From contig JAFXGM010000041.1 in assembly GCA_017513195.1 (NCBI GenBank), forward strand, positions 121,466 to 185,465: a DNA stretch of 64,000 bases. Reading direction: 5' to 3'. A model generated the notes under the pieces. It ran no database searches, was not told where the DNA came from, and saw only the letters and a list, made by a program, of their open reading frames with translations. Shown in pieces: positions 23,442 through 32,082 of this stretch. The first letter of the stretch is position 1. Each line of letters opens with the position of its first letter. This DNA is from Clostridia bacterium. GTDB lineage: Bacteria > Bacillota > Clostridia > Oscillospirales > Acutalibacteraceae. The position numbers and the translations under genes were made by a program.

Positions 23442-24020
23442 ATGGAACAACGCGAAATCAAACGAGCACTAATTGATAGTGCTATTCACACTATAGCTAA
23501 GGTTGGTATAGACAGTGCAACAACCAAATTACTTGCTAACAATGCCGGTGTTAATGAGGTTTACATATATAGAATATTTGGTGGGAAGGAAAATCTTTTT
23601 AAAGAAGCATTTGTTTTTGTTGATAATGACTTTTCAGCAACCTTGCTAGACCTTTTGCCGAAAGCATATAGTCAAAGTCTCACCACCGAGGCCAGATTTA
23701 AAAATTTATTTAAGCGTGTCTGGAAATATGCAACATCAGATAAAGAAAAATGTTCTTTCTTTATTAGATACTATTATTCCCGTTGTTATACTAGCAAATT
23801 ATCACTAGAGCGTAAAGCAATCTATGCAGCCGTTATGAAAAAAATTGATACTGCATTTGAACGAGGCACCGACACCTGGTGGTTATTCAATCATATTTTA
23901 GACGTTGTATTTTCGTCTGCCGTTAAGGTGTTGCGAGACGAAATCCCTGATAACGAAGAAACACAGGAAAATATTTTTAACCTGCTATACCCTGCAATAA
24001 AACAGTATTTTAAAAACTAA
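23442..24020 (+). CDS. TetR-family regulator (first of tandem pair)
   Basis: This 192-residue regulator has an N-terminal helix-turn-helix (AIHTIAKVGIDSATTKLLAN, then NEVYIYRIFGGKENLF) and a helical ligand domain containing EKCSFFIRYYYSR. The start ATG follows AGGAG. It is closely similar to the next gene along its length, so the pair arose by tandem duplication. A near-palindromic site and a terminator-like leader lie just upstream, implying autoregulation. No obvious target gene is adjacent downstream. Confidence 0.88.
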   Translation: MEQREIKRALIDSAIHTIAKVGIDSATTKLLANNAGVNEVYIYRIFGGKENLFKEAFVFVDNDFSATLLDLLPKAYSQSLTTEARFKNLFKRVWKYATSDKEKCSFFIRYYYSRCYTSKLSLERKAIYAAVMKKIDTAFERGTDTWWLFNHILDVVFSSAVKVLRDEIPDNEETQENIFNLLYPAIKQYFKN

Positions 24021-24065
24021 ATAACCAATTTTTTTACCATCTGGACAAAAAATTTATATTAACTA

Positions 24066-24094
24066 TTGACATTTTTTGTGTTTTGACATATAAT
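24066..24094 (+). promoter_or_regulatory. Promoter of the second TetR gene
   Basis: TTGACA, a 17-nt spacer and TATAAT; the predicted start falls on the candidate operator at 24106-24122. Confidence 0.8.
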
Positions 24095-24105
24095 TCGTAC
24101 GTTGG

Positions 24106-24122
24106 TGTAGTAAACACTTACA
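24106..24122. promoter_or_regulatory. Candidate TetR operator C
   Basis: TGTAGTAAACACTTACA, an imperfect palindrome similar to operators A and B, immediately downstream of the -10 box. Confidence 0.4.
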
Positions 24123-24138
24123 ATGTGAGGGATTATAT

Positions 24139-24714
24139 ATGCACACAGAAGAAATGCGCATAAAATTAATAGAAAGCACTATACACACCATCTCTGAGGT
24201 TGGTGTAGATCGTGCCACAACAAAGCTGCTTGCCGGTAATGCAGGCCTTAATGAAGTGTATATTTACCGTATTTTTGGTGGCAAAGACGGATTGTTTAAG
24301 GAAACCTTTACTTATATCGACAAACAGTTTGCAAAGCATTTGTTAAAATGCTTTAAAGATATTTCCAAAACCCAAAACTCAATGCGCAACTATTTTAGGA
24401 AAATTTTTTCTCAAATATGGGAGTTTGCCCTAAACGATAAGGAAAAATGTTCTTTCTTTATAAGATATTACTATTCCCGATACTACACAAAACAATGCGG
24501 AAATGAACGTGAAAAAATTTATCGTGACGTTTTGCTTTCAATGAAAAACGTTTTTAGGGAAGACGCTAATGTTTGGTGGTTGTTTAATCATACATTTGAT
24601 GTTATTTTCTCTTCTGCGATAAAAGTATTACGCGATGAAATCCCCAACAATGAACAAACTGAAGAAAATATATTTGCACTGCTATATGCAGCACTACAGC
24701 CTCATCTAAAATAA
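24139..24714 (+). CDS. TetR-family regulator (second of tandem pair)
   Basis: This 191-residue paralogue of the preceding gene shares TTKLLAxNAGxNEVYIYRIFGGK, EKCSFFIRYYYSR and the VWWLFNHTFDVIFSSAIKVL segment near the C-terminus (the first gene has TWWLFNHILDVVFSSAVKVL). The DNA-contact helices are almost identical, so both proteins may bind the same sites, while the sensing domains have diverged. The ATG follows GTGAGG. A terminator at 24714-24747 ends the unit. Confidence 0.88.
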   Translation: MHTEEMRIKLIESTIHTISEVGVDRATTKLLAGNAGLNEVYIYRIFGGKDGLFKETFTYIDKQFAKHLLKCFKDISKTQNSMRNYFRKIFSQIWEFALNDKEKCSFFIRYYYSRYYTKQCGNEREKIYRDVLLSMKNVFREDANVWWLFNHTFDVIFSSAIKVLRDEIPNNEQTEENIFALLYAALQPHLK

Positions 24715-24747
24715 AAGACATACTACAAAATTTCGTAGTATGTCTTT
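24714..24747. terminator. Terminator between tetR and pdxY
   Basis: AAAGACATACTAC and GTAGTATGTCTTT form a 13-bp stem with an 8-nt loop, followed by GTTTTTAT. The genes converge here. Confidence 0.85.
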
Positions 24748-24751
24748 GTTT

Positions 24752-25591
24752 TTATATTATTTCAAGTAATTTTAAAAGATTTGGAATTTGTGATTCAAAG
24801 TTTACACCGTATTTCATTTCGGGGTATTGTTCCTTTGTAATTTTGATACAGCCCGCAGTAAACTTTGCCGCTATAAGCGCCGATTCAGGTAATGTTTTGC
24901 CCATTAAAACACCGCAAGTAAGTGTACTTGTAAATATGTCACCCGTTCCGTGATATGCTGCATCAACGTGTGGAGTAAATATATATTCTACATTTTCACC
25001 TTCCATACAAGCAGCACCGATTTCACCCGCTTTAAAGCAAACACCGGTAAGCACTATTTTACCGTTTGCAAACTTGCGAAGTCCGGTAAGCAAAGATTCA
25101 ATATATTCTTTGCTATGAGGTGCCTCCATATAAGGCATATCGGTCATAAATGCCGCTTCTGTTATGTTTGGGGTTATAATGTCGGCCTTGGCACAAAGAC
25201 GAACCATCTCTTTTGGAAAACTTTCGGGAAAACCTGCATAAAGTCGACCGTGGTCCGCCATAACGGGATCGACTATTAAAAGGGTATTGTCGGTACCAAA
25301 GGTATCTACCGCCTTGCACACAAGGTCAATTTGTTCTACCGAGCCTAAATAACCTGTATAAACCGCATCAAATGTAAGACCCTCTTTTTTCCAATGACTT
25401 GCTACGGGCATAATGTCATCGGTAAGGTCGCGGAATGTGTAACCCGAAAAACCGCCCGTATGGGTAGAAAGCACCGCTGTGGGTATGCCTGCGCACTCAA
25501 TACCCGCCGCCGAAATTATAGGAAGCGCTACGGTAAGTGAACACTTACCAAAGCAAGAAATATCGTGAATTGCTGCTACTCTTTTTTGCAT
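24752..25591 (-). CDS. Pyridoxal/pyridoxamine kinase
   Basis: This 279-residue ribokinase-fold enzyme phosphorylates B6 vitamers to form pyridoxal phosphate. PdxK/PdxY landmarks are the opening VAAIHDISCFGKCSLT, TAVLSTHTGGF, VYTGYLGS, VDPVMADHGRLY, TPNITEA and the C-terminal YHGTGDIFTSTL with the catalytic Asp. PdxY versus PdxK cannot be settled by eye. It lies 12 bp after the toroid-type protein gene as last gene of a four-gene operon. Confidence 0.9.
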   Translation of the reverse strand: MQKRVAAIHDISCFGKCSLTVALPIISAAGIECAGIPTAVLSTHTGGFSGYTFRDLTDDIMPVASHWKKEGLTFDAVYTGYLGSVEQIDLVCKAVDTFGTDNTLLIVDPVMADHGRLYAGFPESFPKEMVRLCAKADIITPNITEAAFMTDMPYMEAPHSKEYIESLLTGLRKFANGKIVLTGVCFKAGEIGAACMEGENVEYIFTPHVDAAYHGTGDIFTSTLTCGVLMGKTLPESALIAAKFTAGCIKITKEQYPEMKYGVNFESQIPNLLKLLEII

Positions 25592-25603
25592 AAATAAACC
25601 TTC

Positions 25604-27301
25604 TTACTTTATCATTTGAATTTTTATATTAAGTTCCTTTTTTGCTTTAATTGGGAACGTTAAATGCTTGTACTGAAAACCGCCTACGGGGTGGAAATGA
25701 CGTTTTTCGTCTGCGGGGCTTATGCTATATTCACCGTCAAACGATACCGACAACATATTTTTGAATATAACCTCATTATCGGTAAGCTCAACACTGTCAC
25801 CGCTTTGACTAACTATTGGTAAAACATATTCGCTATCCCCGTTAGATAAAACACAAATATTTACTGCATCTTCCGTAAAATCATATTTTATTTCAAACCC
25901 TGATTTTTCGCTCTTTGCAGTAATAGTGTAATCATTTTGTGTAAGTGCAACTGTTTTATCAGTGTCACTACGATCAAGACGCGCCGTATTACATATCTCA
26001 TTATCAACGTGACGCTGGATTTGCATATTCATAGGCTCGGTGGTAACAAAGCGATAAAGTGTTGCCGCCATAACCGCGCCGTAATCACGGTTGTAAAGCA
26101 TACTTATTGCGCCGCCGCCCGTTTCACTTGCAGTATAAATATGCGTGTCACAAGCGTTAATGGTAGCCGTAAAATCGCCCTTGGTAACGGTGTAGAGATA
26201 ACCGTTTTGGTATTTCCTTACACCCTCAACCTCACGCGGTAAAAGTGCCGACTCGCAAGTGTCAAACTCGTCGCCCATTTCAAGATACATAACAGCGAGC
26301 GACTTAACCTTGTCGAATGCGTGATGAATACAAGCAGGCTCGTCTGCCGAATGATACATAAGACCGCCGTAAAGTCTGCCGCCAACCGTACATTTTTCTA
26401 AAAGCTCTATGTTGCGGCGAACCGCCTTTGCAATAACGGGGTTTTCTTTTGCCAAATATACAAAGCCCTCGTGCATACCGTCGCTAGTGCGGCTGCCCCA
26501 ATAGGTCCATTTGTTTTGACGAGTGCCCCAGCTGTTGTCGATAGCACCATCAGACAGTAAGAATCCTAAATGGTCAATTGCACGGTCTGTATAAAACTTA
26601 ATTTTTTCGTTATCTTTAAGCCATATAGAATGAAGCACAAGAAGCGGAATAGACTCTTCAAGGTTATAACCCATATCAATAAAGTGACAGCCCTTGTCCG
26701 TTGTACCGTCAAGAGGCTTACCCTCGCCAAAGAAAAGACCTTCATTATCAAAATGAGCACGACAAAATTCTTCTTGCTTTAAGGCGTTATCTAAAAACTT
26801 TTGCTCGCCTGTGTAGTTATAAGCAAAGGCAAACATAGCCGCAGCACCCGCATTATAGTTTATATGCGGTCCTGCCGCTTCACACCAACCAATTGCCGCT
26901 GTAGCGCGCTCACGGAAAATTTTATCCCATTTAGTGAAGGTTTCTTTATCTAAAATATCGCCAAATCTATGTAGCGTTTCGCCAAGCATAAGGCAGGTGA
27001 AAATGTTAGTACCCTTCCAACGATTTGCAAGGTCATTGCGGTAATCTTTATTTTCAGACAGTAGATTATGTTCAGTCCAATCAATGAGCTTTTTAGCCGC
27101 TGTAAGATAGTATTCCTCGCCTGTTTCTTTATACAAAAGAACAAGTGGCAAAACCATATCGGCACAACGACCGTGTACCACCGCACAACCGGGGCATAAA
27201 ATAGCACCGTCAAGCAGTGGGTCTGGCATATCGAGTTGAGTCTTTAAAAGCTCATCGCACCAAGACTTCATTAAATTATAAACTTTGGTTTTAAAACTCA
27301 T
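25604..27301 (-). CDS. Predicted alpha/alpha-toroid protein, possible glycoside hydrolase or lyase
   Basis: This 565-residue protein has no signal peptide. The first 370 residues are repeated helix pairs rich in Trp, Tyr and His (AVVHGRCADMVLPLVLLY, GWCEAAGPHINYNAGAAAMF, CHFIDMGYNLEESIPLL, TRQNKWTYWGSRTSDGMHEG), the look of an (alpha/alpha)6 toroid. The last 190 residues are beta-rich. This layout recurs in glycoside hydrolases and polysaccharide lyases, but I do not recognise a specific family. It sits 8 bp after nth in an operon with a PTS-like membrane protein, which weakly supports sugar metabolism in the cytoplasm. Confidence 0.6.
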   Translation of the reverse strand: MSFKTKVYNLMKSWCDELLKTQLDMPDPLLDGAILCPGCAVVHGRCADMVLPLVLLYKETGEEYYLTAAKKLIDWTEHNLLSENKDYRNDLANRWKGTNIFTCLMLGETLHRFGDILDKETFTKWDKIFRERATAAIGWCEAAGPHINYNAGAAAMFAFAYNYTGEQKFLDNALKQEEFCRAHFDNEGLFFGEGKPLDGTTDKGCHFIDMGYNLEESIPLLVLHSIWLKDNEKIKFYTDRAIDHLGFLLSDGAIDNSWGTRQNKWTYWGSRTSDGMHEGFVYLAKENPVIAKAVRRNIELLEKCTVGGRLYGGLMYHSADEPACIHHAFDKVKSLAVMYLEMGDEFDTCESALLPREVEGVRKYQNGYLYTVTKGDFTATINACDTHIYTASETGGGAISMLYNRDYGAVMAATLYRFVTTEPMNMQIQRHVDNEICNTARLDRSDTDKTVALTQNDYTITAKSEKSGFEIKYDFTEDAVNICVLSNGDSEYVLPIVSQSGDSVELTDNEVIFKNMLSVSFDGEYSISPADEKRHFHPVGGFQYKHLTFPIKAKKELNIKIQMIK

Positions 27302-27309
27302 ATTTACTC

Positions 27310-27945
27310 CTATTCAAAATCCGTTTTTGATGGACAAAAATCTGCCATCGGACAGCGCTCGCAATACGTTTTTCTAGCGGTGCAAATATCACGTCCAAAA
27401 AGCACACTGCGATGGCAAAAATCGTTCGATTTTTCGGGCGGCAACAGCTTTCGCATTGCGTTTTCAACCTGTAATGGATTGGTTGTTTTAACAAAGCCTA
27501 GCCTATTACACAATCTTATAAAATGCGTATCGGTAACAACTGCAGGCTTACCGTAAACGTCACCGCAAACAAGATTTGCCGTTTTTCTACCAACACCCGG
27601 TAGTTTTGTCAGTTGCTCAATGGTGTCGGGTACAGTGCCGCCAAATTCACTTACTATCATTTGGCCAATGCCCACTAAATCCTTTGCTTTTGTCTTATAA
27701 AGGCCACAGGTTTTTATAAGCTCTTCAACACTTTCAATAGGTGCTGCAGCCATAGATGCTGCGTCGGGATACGCCGCAAAAAGCGCAGGCGTAACCATAT
27801 TTACGCGCGCATCGGTGCACTGAGCCGAAAGGCGTGTTGCAATAAGCAACTGAAAAGCATCGCTGTAATTAAGCGAGCAAATAGCATCGGGGTAAAGTAT
27901 TTCGAGTGCTTCTACCGCTTTTAATACCCTTGTTTTCTTATCCAT
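27310..27945 (-). CDS. nth: Endonuclease III
   Basis: This 211-residue bifunctional DNA glycosylase/AP lyase removes oxidised pyrimidines. The helix-hairpin-helix LPGVGRKTANLV carries catalytic Lys121, VVTDTHF carries Asp139, and the C-terminal 4Fe-4S cluster motif CX6CX2CX5C (starting in GRDICTARK) is intact. The start overlaps the PTS-like gene by 8 bp. It may depend on the SufCB pair for its cluster. Confidence 0.96.
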   Translation of the reverse strand: MDKKTRVLKAVEALEILYPDAICSLNYSDAFQLLIATRLSAQCTDARVNMVTPALFAAYPDAASMAAAPIESVEELIKTCGLYKTKAKDLVGIGQMIVSEFGGTVPDTIEQLTKLPGVGRKTANLVCGDVYGKPAVVTDTHFIRLCNRLGFVKTTNPLQVENAMRKLLPPEKSNDFCHRSVLFGRDICTARKTYCERCPMADFCPSKTDFE

Positions 27946-28987
27946 TTTTAATATCCTGAAGTCTCATATCGCCGCTCTTAATCCAACCAAGCTTGCGCAT
28001 CGCCTCTGAAATGCCAAGGCATACAACCGCAGGTAGTAAAAAGTGCATTGCAAGAATTTCTAAAACTGTAAGTACAGGTGTAGAACCTGCATCTATCATA
28101 GCGCCGTATGCCGCAAACTGACCCACAAGACCTGCCGAACCCATACCCGAGCCTACAGGCGTGCTTACCATTTGGAGAAGTGCCGATGATATAGGGCCTA
28201 ATATTGCACTAGCAAGTATTGACGGCAACCATATTATAGGTTTTTTAACTATATTTGGCATTTGAAGCATAGATGTACCAACGCCCTGCGCTATAAGACC
28301 GCCAAGCTTATTTTCGCGATATGAGATAACAGCAAAGCCTACCATATTACAGCAGCAACCAATTGTTGCAGCGCCCGCCGCAAGACCCGTGATACCCATA
28401 GATATACCGATAGCCGCCGATGATATAGGTAGTGTAAGAAGTATACCCATTATTACCGATACAAACATACCGCCTATAATTGGACTCTTCTCAACGTTTA
28501 CGTTAACAAGCTCGCCTATCCAGTTCATAGCAGCAGATATGTACGGACCGACAAGCAGCCCTGCCAATGCGCCCGAAAGTATGCAACAAAGTGGTGTTAA
28601 AATAATTTCAAGCTTCGTTTTGCCCGATACTAATCCGCCAATTTCAATAGCAACGTATGCCGCAATAAAAGCGCCTAACGGTTCACCCGGTGCGCCTAGC
28701 ACAAACTTTGAAAGGTCGGGAAATGCGCCAACCATACCTGCAACAGCGGCAGATATACTGGTAAGTGGCGATGCCTTTAATTTTACCGCAACACCAACGC
28801 CTATACCGGCGCCCGTGATGGTCTTTGCAACGTTGCCCATAGCGGCAAAGTACGAGCCTATGGTATTATCACCTATAATAGTACCAATCTGACAAATAAT
28901 GGTGCCTATTATAAGGGTAGAAAACAGTCCATACGCCATACCCGACAGTCCGTCGATAAATAAACGGTTTAAATACTTTTTAATCAT
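27938..28987 (-). CDS. PTS_EIIC_2-type membrane protein
   Basis: This 349-residue protein has about ten helices with Gly-rich turns: GLSGMAYGLFSTLIIGTIIC at the N-terminus, ITGAGIGVGVAVKLKASPL, GAPGEPLGAFIAAYVAIEIG and PVGSGMGSAGLVGQ. These match the PF13303 family of EIIC-like membrane proteins, which lack EIIA and EIIB partners. Substrate unknown. The ATG follows GGGGGATG, and the gene heads the operon with nth, the toroid protein and pyridoxal kinase. Confidence 0.85.
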   Translation of the reverse strand: MIKKYLNRLFIDGLSGMAYGLFSTLIIGTIICQIGTIIGDNTIGSYFAAMGNVAKTITGAGIGVGVAVKLKASPLTSISAAVAGMVGAFPDLSKFVLGAPGEPLGAFIAAYVAIEIGGLVSGKTKLEIILTPLCCILSGALAGLLVGPYISAAMNWIGELVNVNVEKSPIIGGMFVSVIMGILLTLPISSAAIGISMGITGLAAGAATIGCCCNMVGFAVISYRENKLGGLIAQGVGTSMLQMPNIVKKPIIWLPSILASAILGPISSALLQMVSTPVGSGMGSAGLVGQFAAYGAMIDAGSTPVLTVLEILAMHFLLPAVVCLGISEAMRKLGWIKSGDMRLQDIKNG

Positions 28988-29072
28988 TTTTCATCCCCCT
29001 ATTCGATGAATTTTTACTTAATTTAACATAATTATAGTACAATGTTTTTTTGTAGTCAAGTAAGCGATAAGA

Positions 29073-29102
29073 AAAAATCCCCGAAATTTTCGGGGATTTT
29101 AA
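29073..29102 (-). terminator. Terminator after the XRE/membrane-protein pair
   Basis: AAAATCCCCGAAA and its complement form a strong stem with a U-run on the minus strand. The 28988-29072 gap before it has no other feature. Confidence 0.8.
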
Positions 29103-29103
29103 A

Positions 29104-29502
29104 TTAGTATTTTCTTCGTAGAATAATGTAACTTAACCAATACAAAAAAACAACTATACAAACGCAACCACTAGATAGCATCATTAGCTCTTCTTTGTCT
29201 ATAAGTTTAAATATAATGGTTCCAACAGCGGCCACCATCACAAATAAATACCCTGCCCAGCTCCAAGCCTTTAATGACAGGTATTTGTTACGCTCATCAC
29301 TACTTTGAATATCAACTTCTTCGCGATATTTTCCATTTTTAAAATACTTAATATTACGCAATAGAAAAAGCGTTCCAATAATTATAAACGATACACCGAA
29401 ACCGCTCCAAAATTCATCAATCAATCCAAACAAATTGCATACGCAAAGTGCTGCTCCCACAAGAATTTCAAATACGCTCATTATAAGTTTTAATTTTCTC
29501 AT
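29104..29502 (-). CDS. Four-helix membrane protein paired with XRE regulator
   Basis: This 132-residue protein has four predicted helices (about 7-25, 32-49, 72-93 and 104-127) and a polar stretch (KYFKNGKYREEVDIQSSDER) between helices 2 and 3. It overlaps the upstream XRE gene by 4 bp. Small membrane proteins with this pairing are common in Firmicutes, where the regulator controls the pair. Function unknown. Confidence 0.72.
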   Translation of the reverse strand: MRKLKLIMSVFEILVGAALCVCNLFGLIDEFWSGFGVSFIIIGTLFLLRNIKYFKNGKYREEVDIQSSDERNKYLSLKAWSWAGYLFVMVAAVGTIIFKLIDKEELMMLSSGCVCIVVFLYWLSYIILRRKY

Positions 29503-29705
29503 TTCATATCCTCCTCGTCGAAAATGAAAATTTCTTCAATAGTCATCTGGAAGCATTTTGCAATTTTAAAGGCTAAAAAAATAGAGGGATTATATCTGCC
29601 CGTTTCAAGCGAGCTTATAGTTTGCCTTGATACGCCTAATATTTTTGCAAAATCCTCTTGGGTAATGCCCTTTTGCTTTCTTATTTCTTCAATTCTGTTT
29701 TTCAT
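29499..29705 (-). CDS. XRE-family transcriptional regulator
   Basis: This 68-residue protein is essentially one helix-turn-helix domain (IRKQKGITQEDFAKILGVSR then QTISSLETGRYNPS), as in Cro/Xre regulators of the YozG type. The ATG follows AGGTGG. Its promoter carries a perfect palindrome over the start site and a near-copy on the -35 box, so negative autoregulation is likely. Confidence 0.9.
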   Translation of the reverse strand: MKNRIEEIRKQKGITQEDFAKILGVSRQTISSLETGRYNPSIFLAFKIAKCFQMTIEEIFIFDEEDMK

Positions 29706-29720
29706 CTACCCACCTCTTTA

Positions 29721-29742
29721 AATGTAAAGTTAACTTTACATT
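29721..29742. promoter_or_regulatory. XRE operator 1 (palindrome)
   Basis: A perfect 22-bp palindrome with core TGTAAAGTTAACTTTACA sits between the -10 box and the ribosome-binding site of the XRE gene. Confidence 0.75.
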
Positions 29743-29745
29743 GTT

Positions 29746-29774
29746 ATAATATCATACCTCTTCCAAAATGTCAA
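29746..29774 (-). promoter_or_regulatory. XRE operon promoter
   Basis: TTGACA, 17 nt and TATTAT on the minus strand. Confidence 0.75.
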
Positions 29775-29786
29775 GTAAACTTTACA
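29769..29786. promoter_or_regulatory. XRE operator 2
   Basis: TGTCAAGTAAACTTTACA matches operator 1 at 16 of 18 positions and covers the -35 hexamer. Confidence 0.65.
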
Positions 29787-29800
29787 TTTTGTTTTTTAAA

Positions 29801-29832
29801 AAAATCCCCGAGAAACCTCGGGGATTTTAAGT
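29801..29832 (-). terminator. pnp terminator
   Basis: AAAATCCCCGAG and CTCGGGGATTTT around AAAC, followed on the minus strand by a run of Ts. Confidence 0.85.
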
Positions 29833-29836
29833 TTAA

Positions 29837-32032
29837 TTATTTATCACGCTTTTTAAAGCCGCGTCTGTCACGGTTGCCGCTCTTTCTTGGAGCTTCATCC
29901 TCGCCGTCATCTTCAACAACTGCGCCGTTTACTTCAACCAAAGCATCGCGACGTGAAAGGTTAATTCTGCCCTGATCGTCAATCTCGGTAACCTTAACAA
30001 TTACCTGATCGCCGACAGCAACAACGTCTTCAACCTTTTCGACCCTCTTAACGTCAAGCTTAGAAATGTGAACAAGACCTTCTTTACCCGGTGCGATTTC
30101 TACAAATGCGCCAAAGGTCATAAGGCGGGTTACCTTACCACTATAGACTGCACCGATTTCGGGGTCGTTTGCAATAAGATTTACTATATCAATTGCAGCC
30201 TGAGCTTTTTCAAGATCAAGACCTGCAACAAATACGTGACCGTCTTCTTCAATGTTAATAGTACATTCACACTGCTCTTGAATAGACTGAATAACCTTAC
30301 CCTGCTTACCGATAACATCACCAATCTTGTCTGGGCTGATAACGGTTGTAAGCATCTTAGGAGCGTATGGTGAAAGTTCATTGCGGTATTCGGGAATACA
30401 CTTGAGCATTACGTCATCAAGAATATATTTACGAGCCTTGTTGGTTTTTGCAAATGCTTCTTTAATAATTTCAGGTGTAAGACCGTGCACCTTAAGGTCC
30501 ATCTGAATAGCGGTAATACCCTTGTGTGTACCTGCTACCTTAAAGTCCATATCGCCGTAGAAGTCTTCAAGACCCTGAATGTCAACCATTGTCATAAAGT
30601 CGCCGTATACGCCCTCGTCACCTGTGATAAGACCGCAAGAAATACCTGCTACAGGAGCCTTAATCGGAACACCTGCTGCCATAAGAGCGAGTGTAGAACC
30701 ACAGATAGAGCCCTGTGAAGTAGAACCGTTAGAAGAAAGAACCTCACTTACTACACGAATAGCGTATGGGAACTCTTCAACAGAAGGAATAACAGGTAAA
30801 AGTGCACGTTCAGCCAAAGCACCGTGACCGATTTCACGACGGCCAGGTCCACGAGAAGGCTTGGTTTCACCAACGGAGTATGATGGGAAGTTGTAGTGGT
30901 GAATATAACGCTTGCTTACCTCTTCGTCAAGACCGTCAAGCTTTTGAGCCTCGCTTACAGGAGCTAAAGTAGCGATTGAAAGAACCTGTGTTTGACCACG
31001 GGTAAACATACCTGAGCCGTGAACACGTGGGAGAAGGTCAATTTGTGCGTCAAGCGGACGGATGTCGTCAATACCACGACCGTCTACACGCTTGCCTTCA
31101 TCCTTAAGCCAAGCGCGAACAACGTGCTTTTGAACAAGATACATAATCTCGTCAAGCTTTGCTTCACAACCTTCAAAACGCTCGTCAAACTTAGCGTGAA
31201 CGGCGTCATAAATAGGAAGAAGTGCCGCGTCACGAACATTTTTATCATCGGTATCAAGTGCTTTCTTAACGTCTTCAATGCAGAAAGCCTCAATCTCTGC
31301 CATGATTTCCGGATCAGGATCGCTTGATTCAAATGCGAATTTTTCTTTACCGATTTCAGCAACAATGCCGTTAATGAACTTAACGATTTCCTTATTTACC
31401 GCGTGACCTGCCATAATGCAGTCAAACATAAGGTCATCGGGAATTTCGTTACCACCTGCTTCAATCATAGCAACCAAGTCTGCGGTTGAAGATACGGTAA
31501 GGTTAAGCTCGGTAGCTGCGCGCTGCTCGAGAGTTGGGTTAATAATAATTTCGCCGTCAATAAGACCAACGCTTGTAGAAGCGATTGGGCCATCCCAAGG
31601 AATGTCAGACACTGCGATAGCTGCTGATACACCGATAGCTGCAGTAATTTCTGGTGAGCAATCAGGGTCAACCGACATAACGGTTGCAACAACCGAGCAG
31701 TCATTTCTCATATCTTTTGGGAAAAGTGGACGAATAGGTCTGTCAATGCAACGTGATGAAAGAATAGCCTTTTCACTTGCTTTGCCCTCACGGCGCTGGA
31801 AAGAGCCCGGAATACGACCTACTGCATACATTTTTTCTTCAAAATCAACTGAAAGTGGGAAAAAGTCAACGCCTTCGCGTGGCTTTGAAGATGCGGTAAC
31901 TGTACAAAGAACGCTTGTGTCACCATAACGAGCCATAAAAGCTGCGTTTGCAAGGCCGGCCATTTTACCGGTTTCAAGGCTAAAGGGTCTGCCTGCAATG
32001 GTGGTTTCATAAACCTTAAAGTTTTCAAACAT
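29837..32032 (-). CDS. pnp: Polyribonucleotide nucleotidyltransferase (PNPase)
   Basis: This 731-residue phosphorolytic 3'-5' exoribonuclease has two RNase PH domains (RPIRPLFPKDMRND; GRREIGHGALAERALLPV with the phosphate-binding GSTSQGSICGS loop), a KH domain (GDVIGKQGKVIQSIQEQ near 565) and an S1 domain (GKVTRLMTFGAFVEI), then a basic tail ending RRGFKKRDK. The ATG follows AGGAGA. It lies downstream of rpsO, as in many bacteria, with a long stem between them. Confidence 0.97.
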   Translation of the reverse strand: MFENFKVYETTIAGRPFSLETGKMAGLANAAFMARYGDTSVLCTVTASSKPREGVDFFPLSVDFEEKMYAVGRIPGSFQRREGKASEKAILSSRCIDRPIRPLFPKDMRNDCSVVATVMSVDPDCSPEITAAIGVSAAIAVSDIPWDGPIASTSVGLIDGEIIINPTLEQRAATELNLTVSSTADLVAMIEAGGNEIPDDLMFDCIMAGHAVNKEIVKFINGIVAEIGKEKFAFESSDPDPEIMAEIEAFCIEDVKKALDTDDKNVRDAALLPIYDAVHAKFDERFEGCEAKLDEIMYLVQKHVVRAWLKDEGKRVDGRGIDDIRPLDAQIDLLPRVHGSGMFTRGQTQVLSIATLAPVSEAQKLDGLDEEVSKRYIHHYNFPSYSVGETKPSRGPGRREIGHGALAERALLPVIPSVEEFPYAIRVVSEVLSSNGSTSQGSICGSTLALMAAGVPIKAPVAGISCGLITGDEGVYGDFMTMVDIQGLEDFYGDMDFKVAGTHKGITAIQMDLKVHGLTPEIIKEAFAKTNKARKYILDDVMLKCIPEYRNELSPYAPKMLTTVISPDKIGDVIGKQGKVIQSIQEQCECTINIEEDGHVFVAGLDLEKAQAAIDIVNLIANDPEIGAVYSGKVTRLMTFGAFVEIAPGKEGLVHISKLDVKRVEKVEDVVAVGDQVIVKVTEIDDQGRINLSRRDALVEVNGAVVEDDGEDEAPRKSGNRDRRGFKKRDK

Positions 32033-32082
32033 GTTTTCTAATCTCCTTTTGTTTTAAATTTCTTTTTATCAAGAGATTTTCC

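Noticed and set aside
28389-28892. Plus-strand ORF of 167 residues opposite the PTS_EIIC_2 gene
   Set aside because: No ribosome-binding site, no domain pattern, and the minus-strand frame has clear membrane-protein features.
29073-29832. Near-identical hairpins flanking the XRE/membrane pair as evidence of a mobile cassette
   Set aside because: Each is a normal terminator of its upstream gene with different loops; ATCCCCGA-type stems are common terminators, and no recombination gene or direct repeat beyond the stem is visible.
31416-31928. Plus-strand ORF of 170 residues within pnp
   Set aside because: Antisense shadow of the conserved PNPase; Ser/Ile-rich composition comes from reversed codons.
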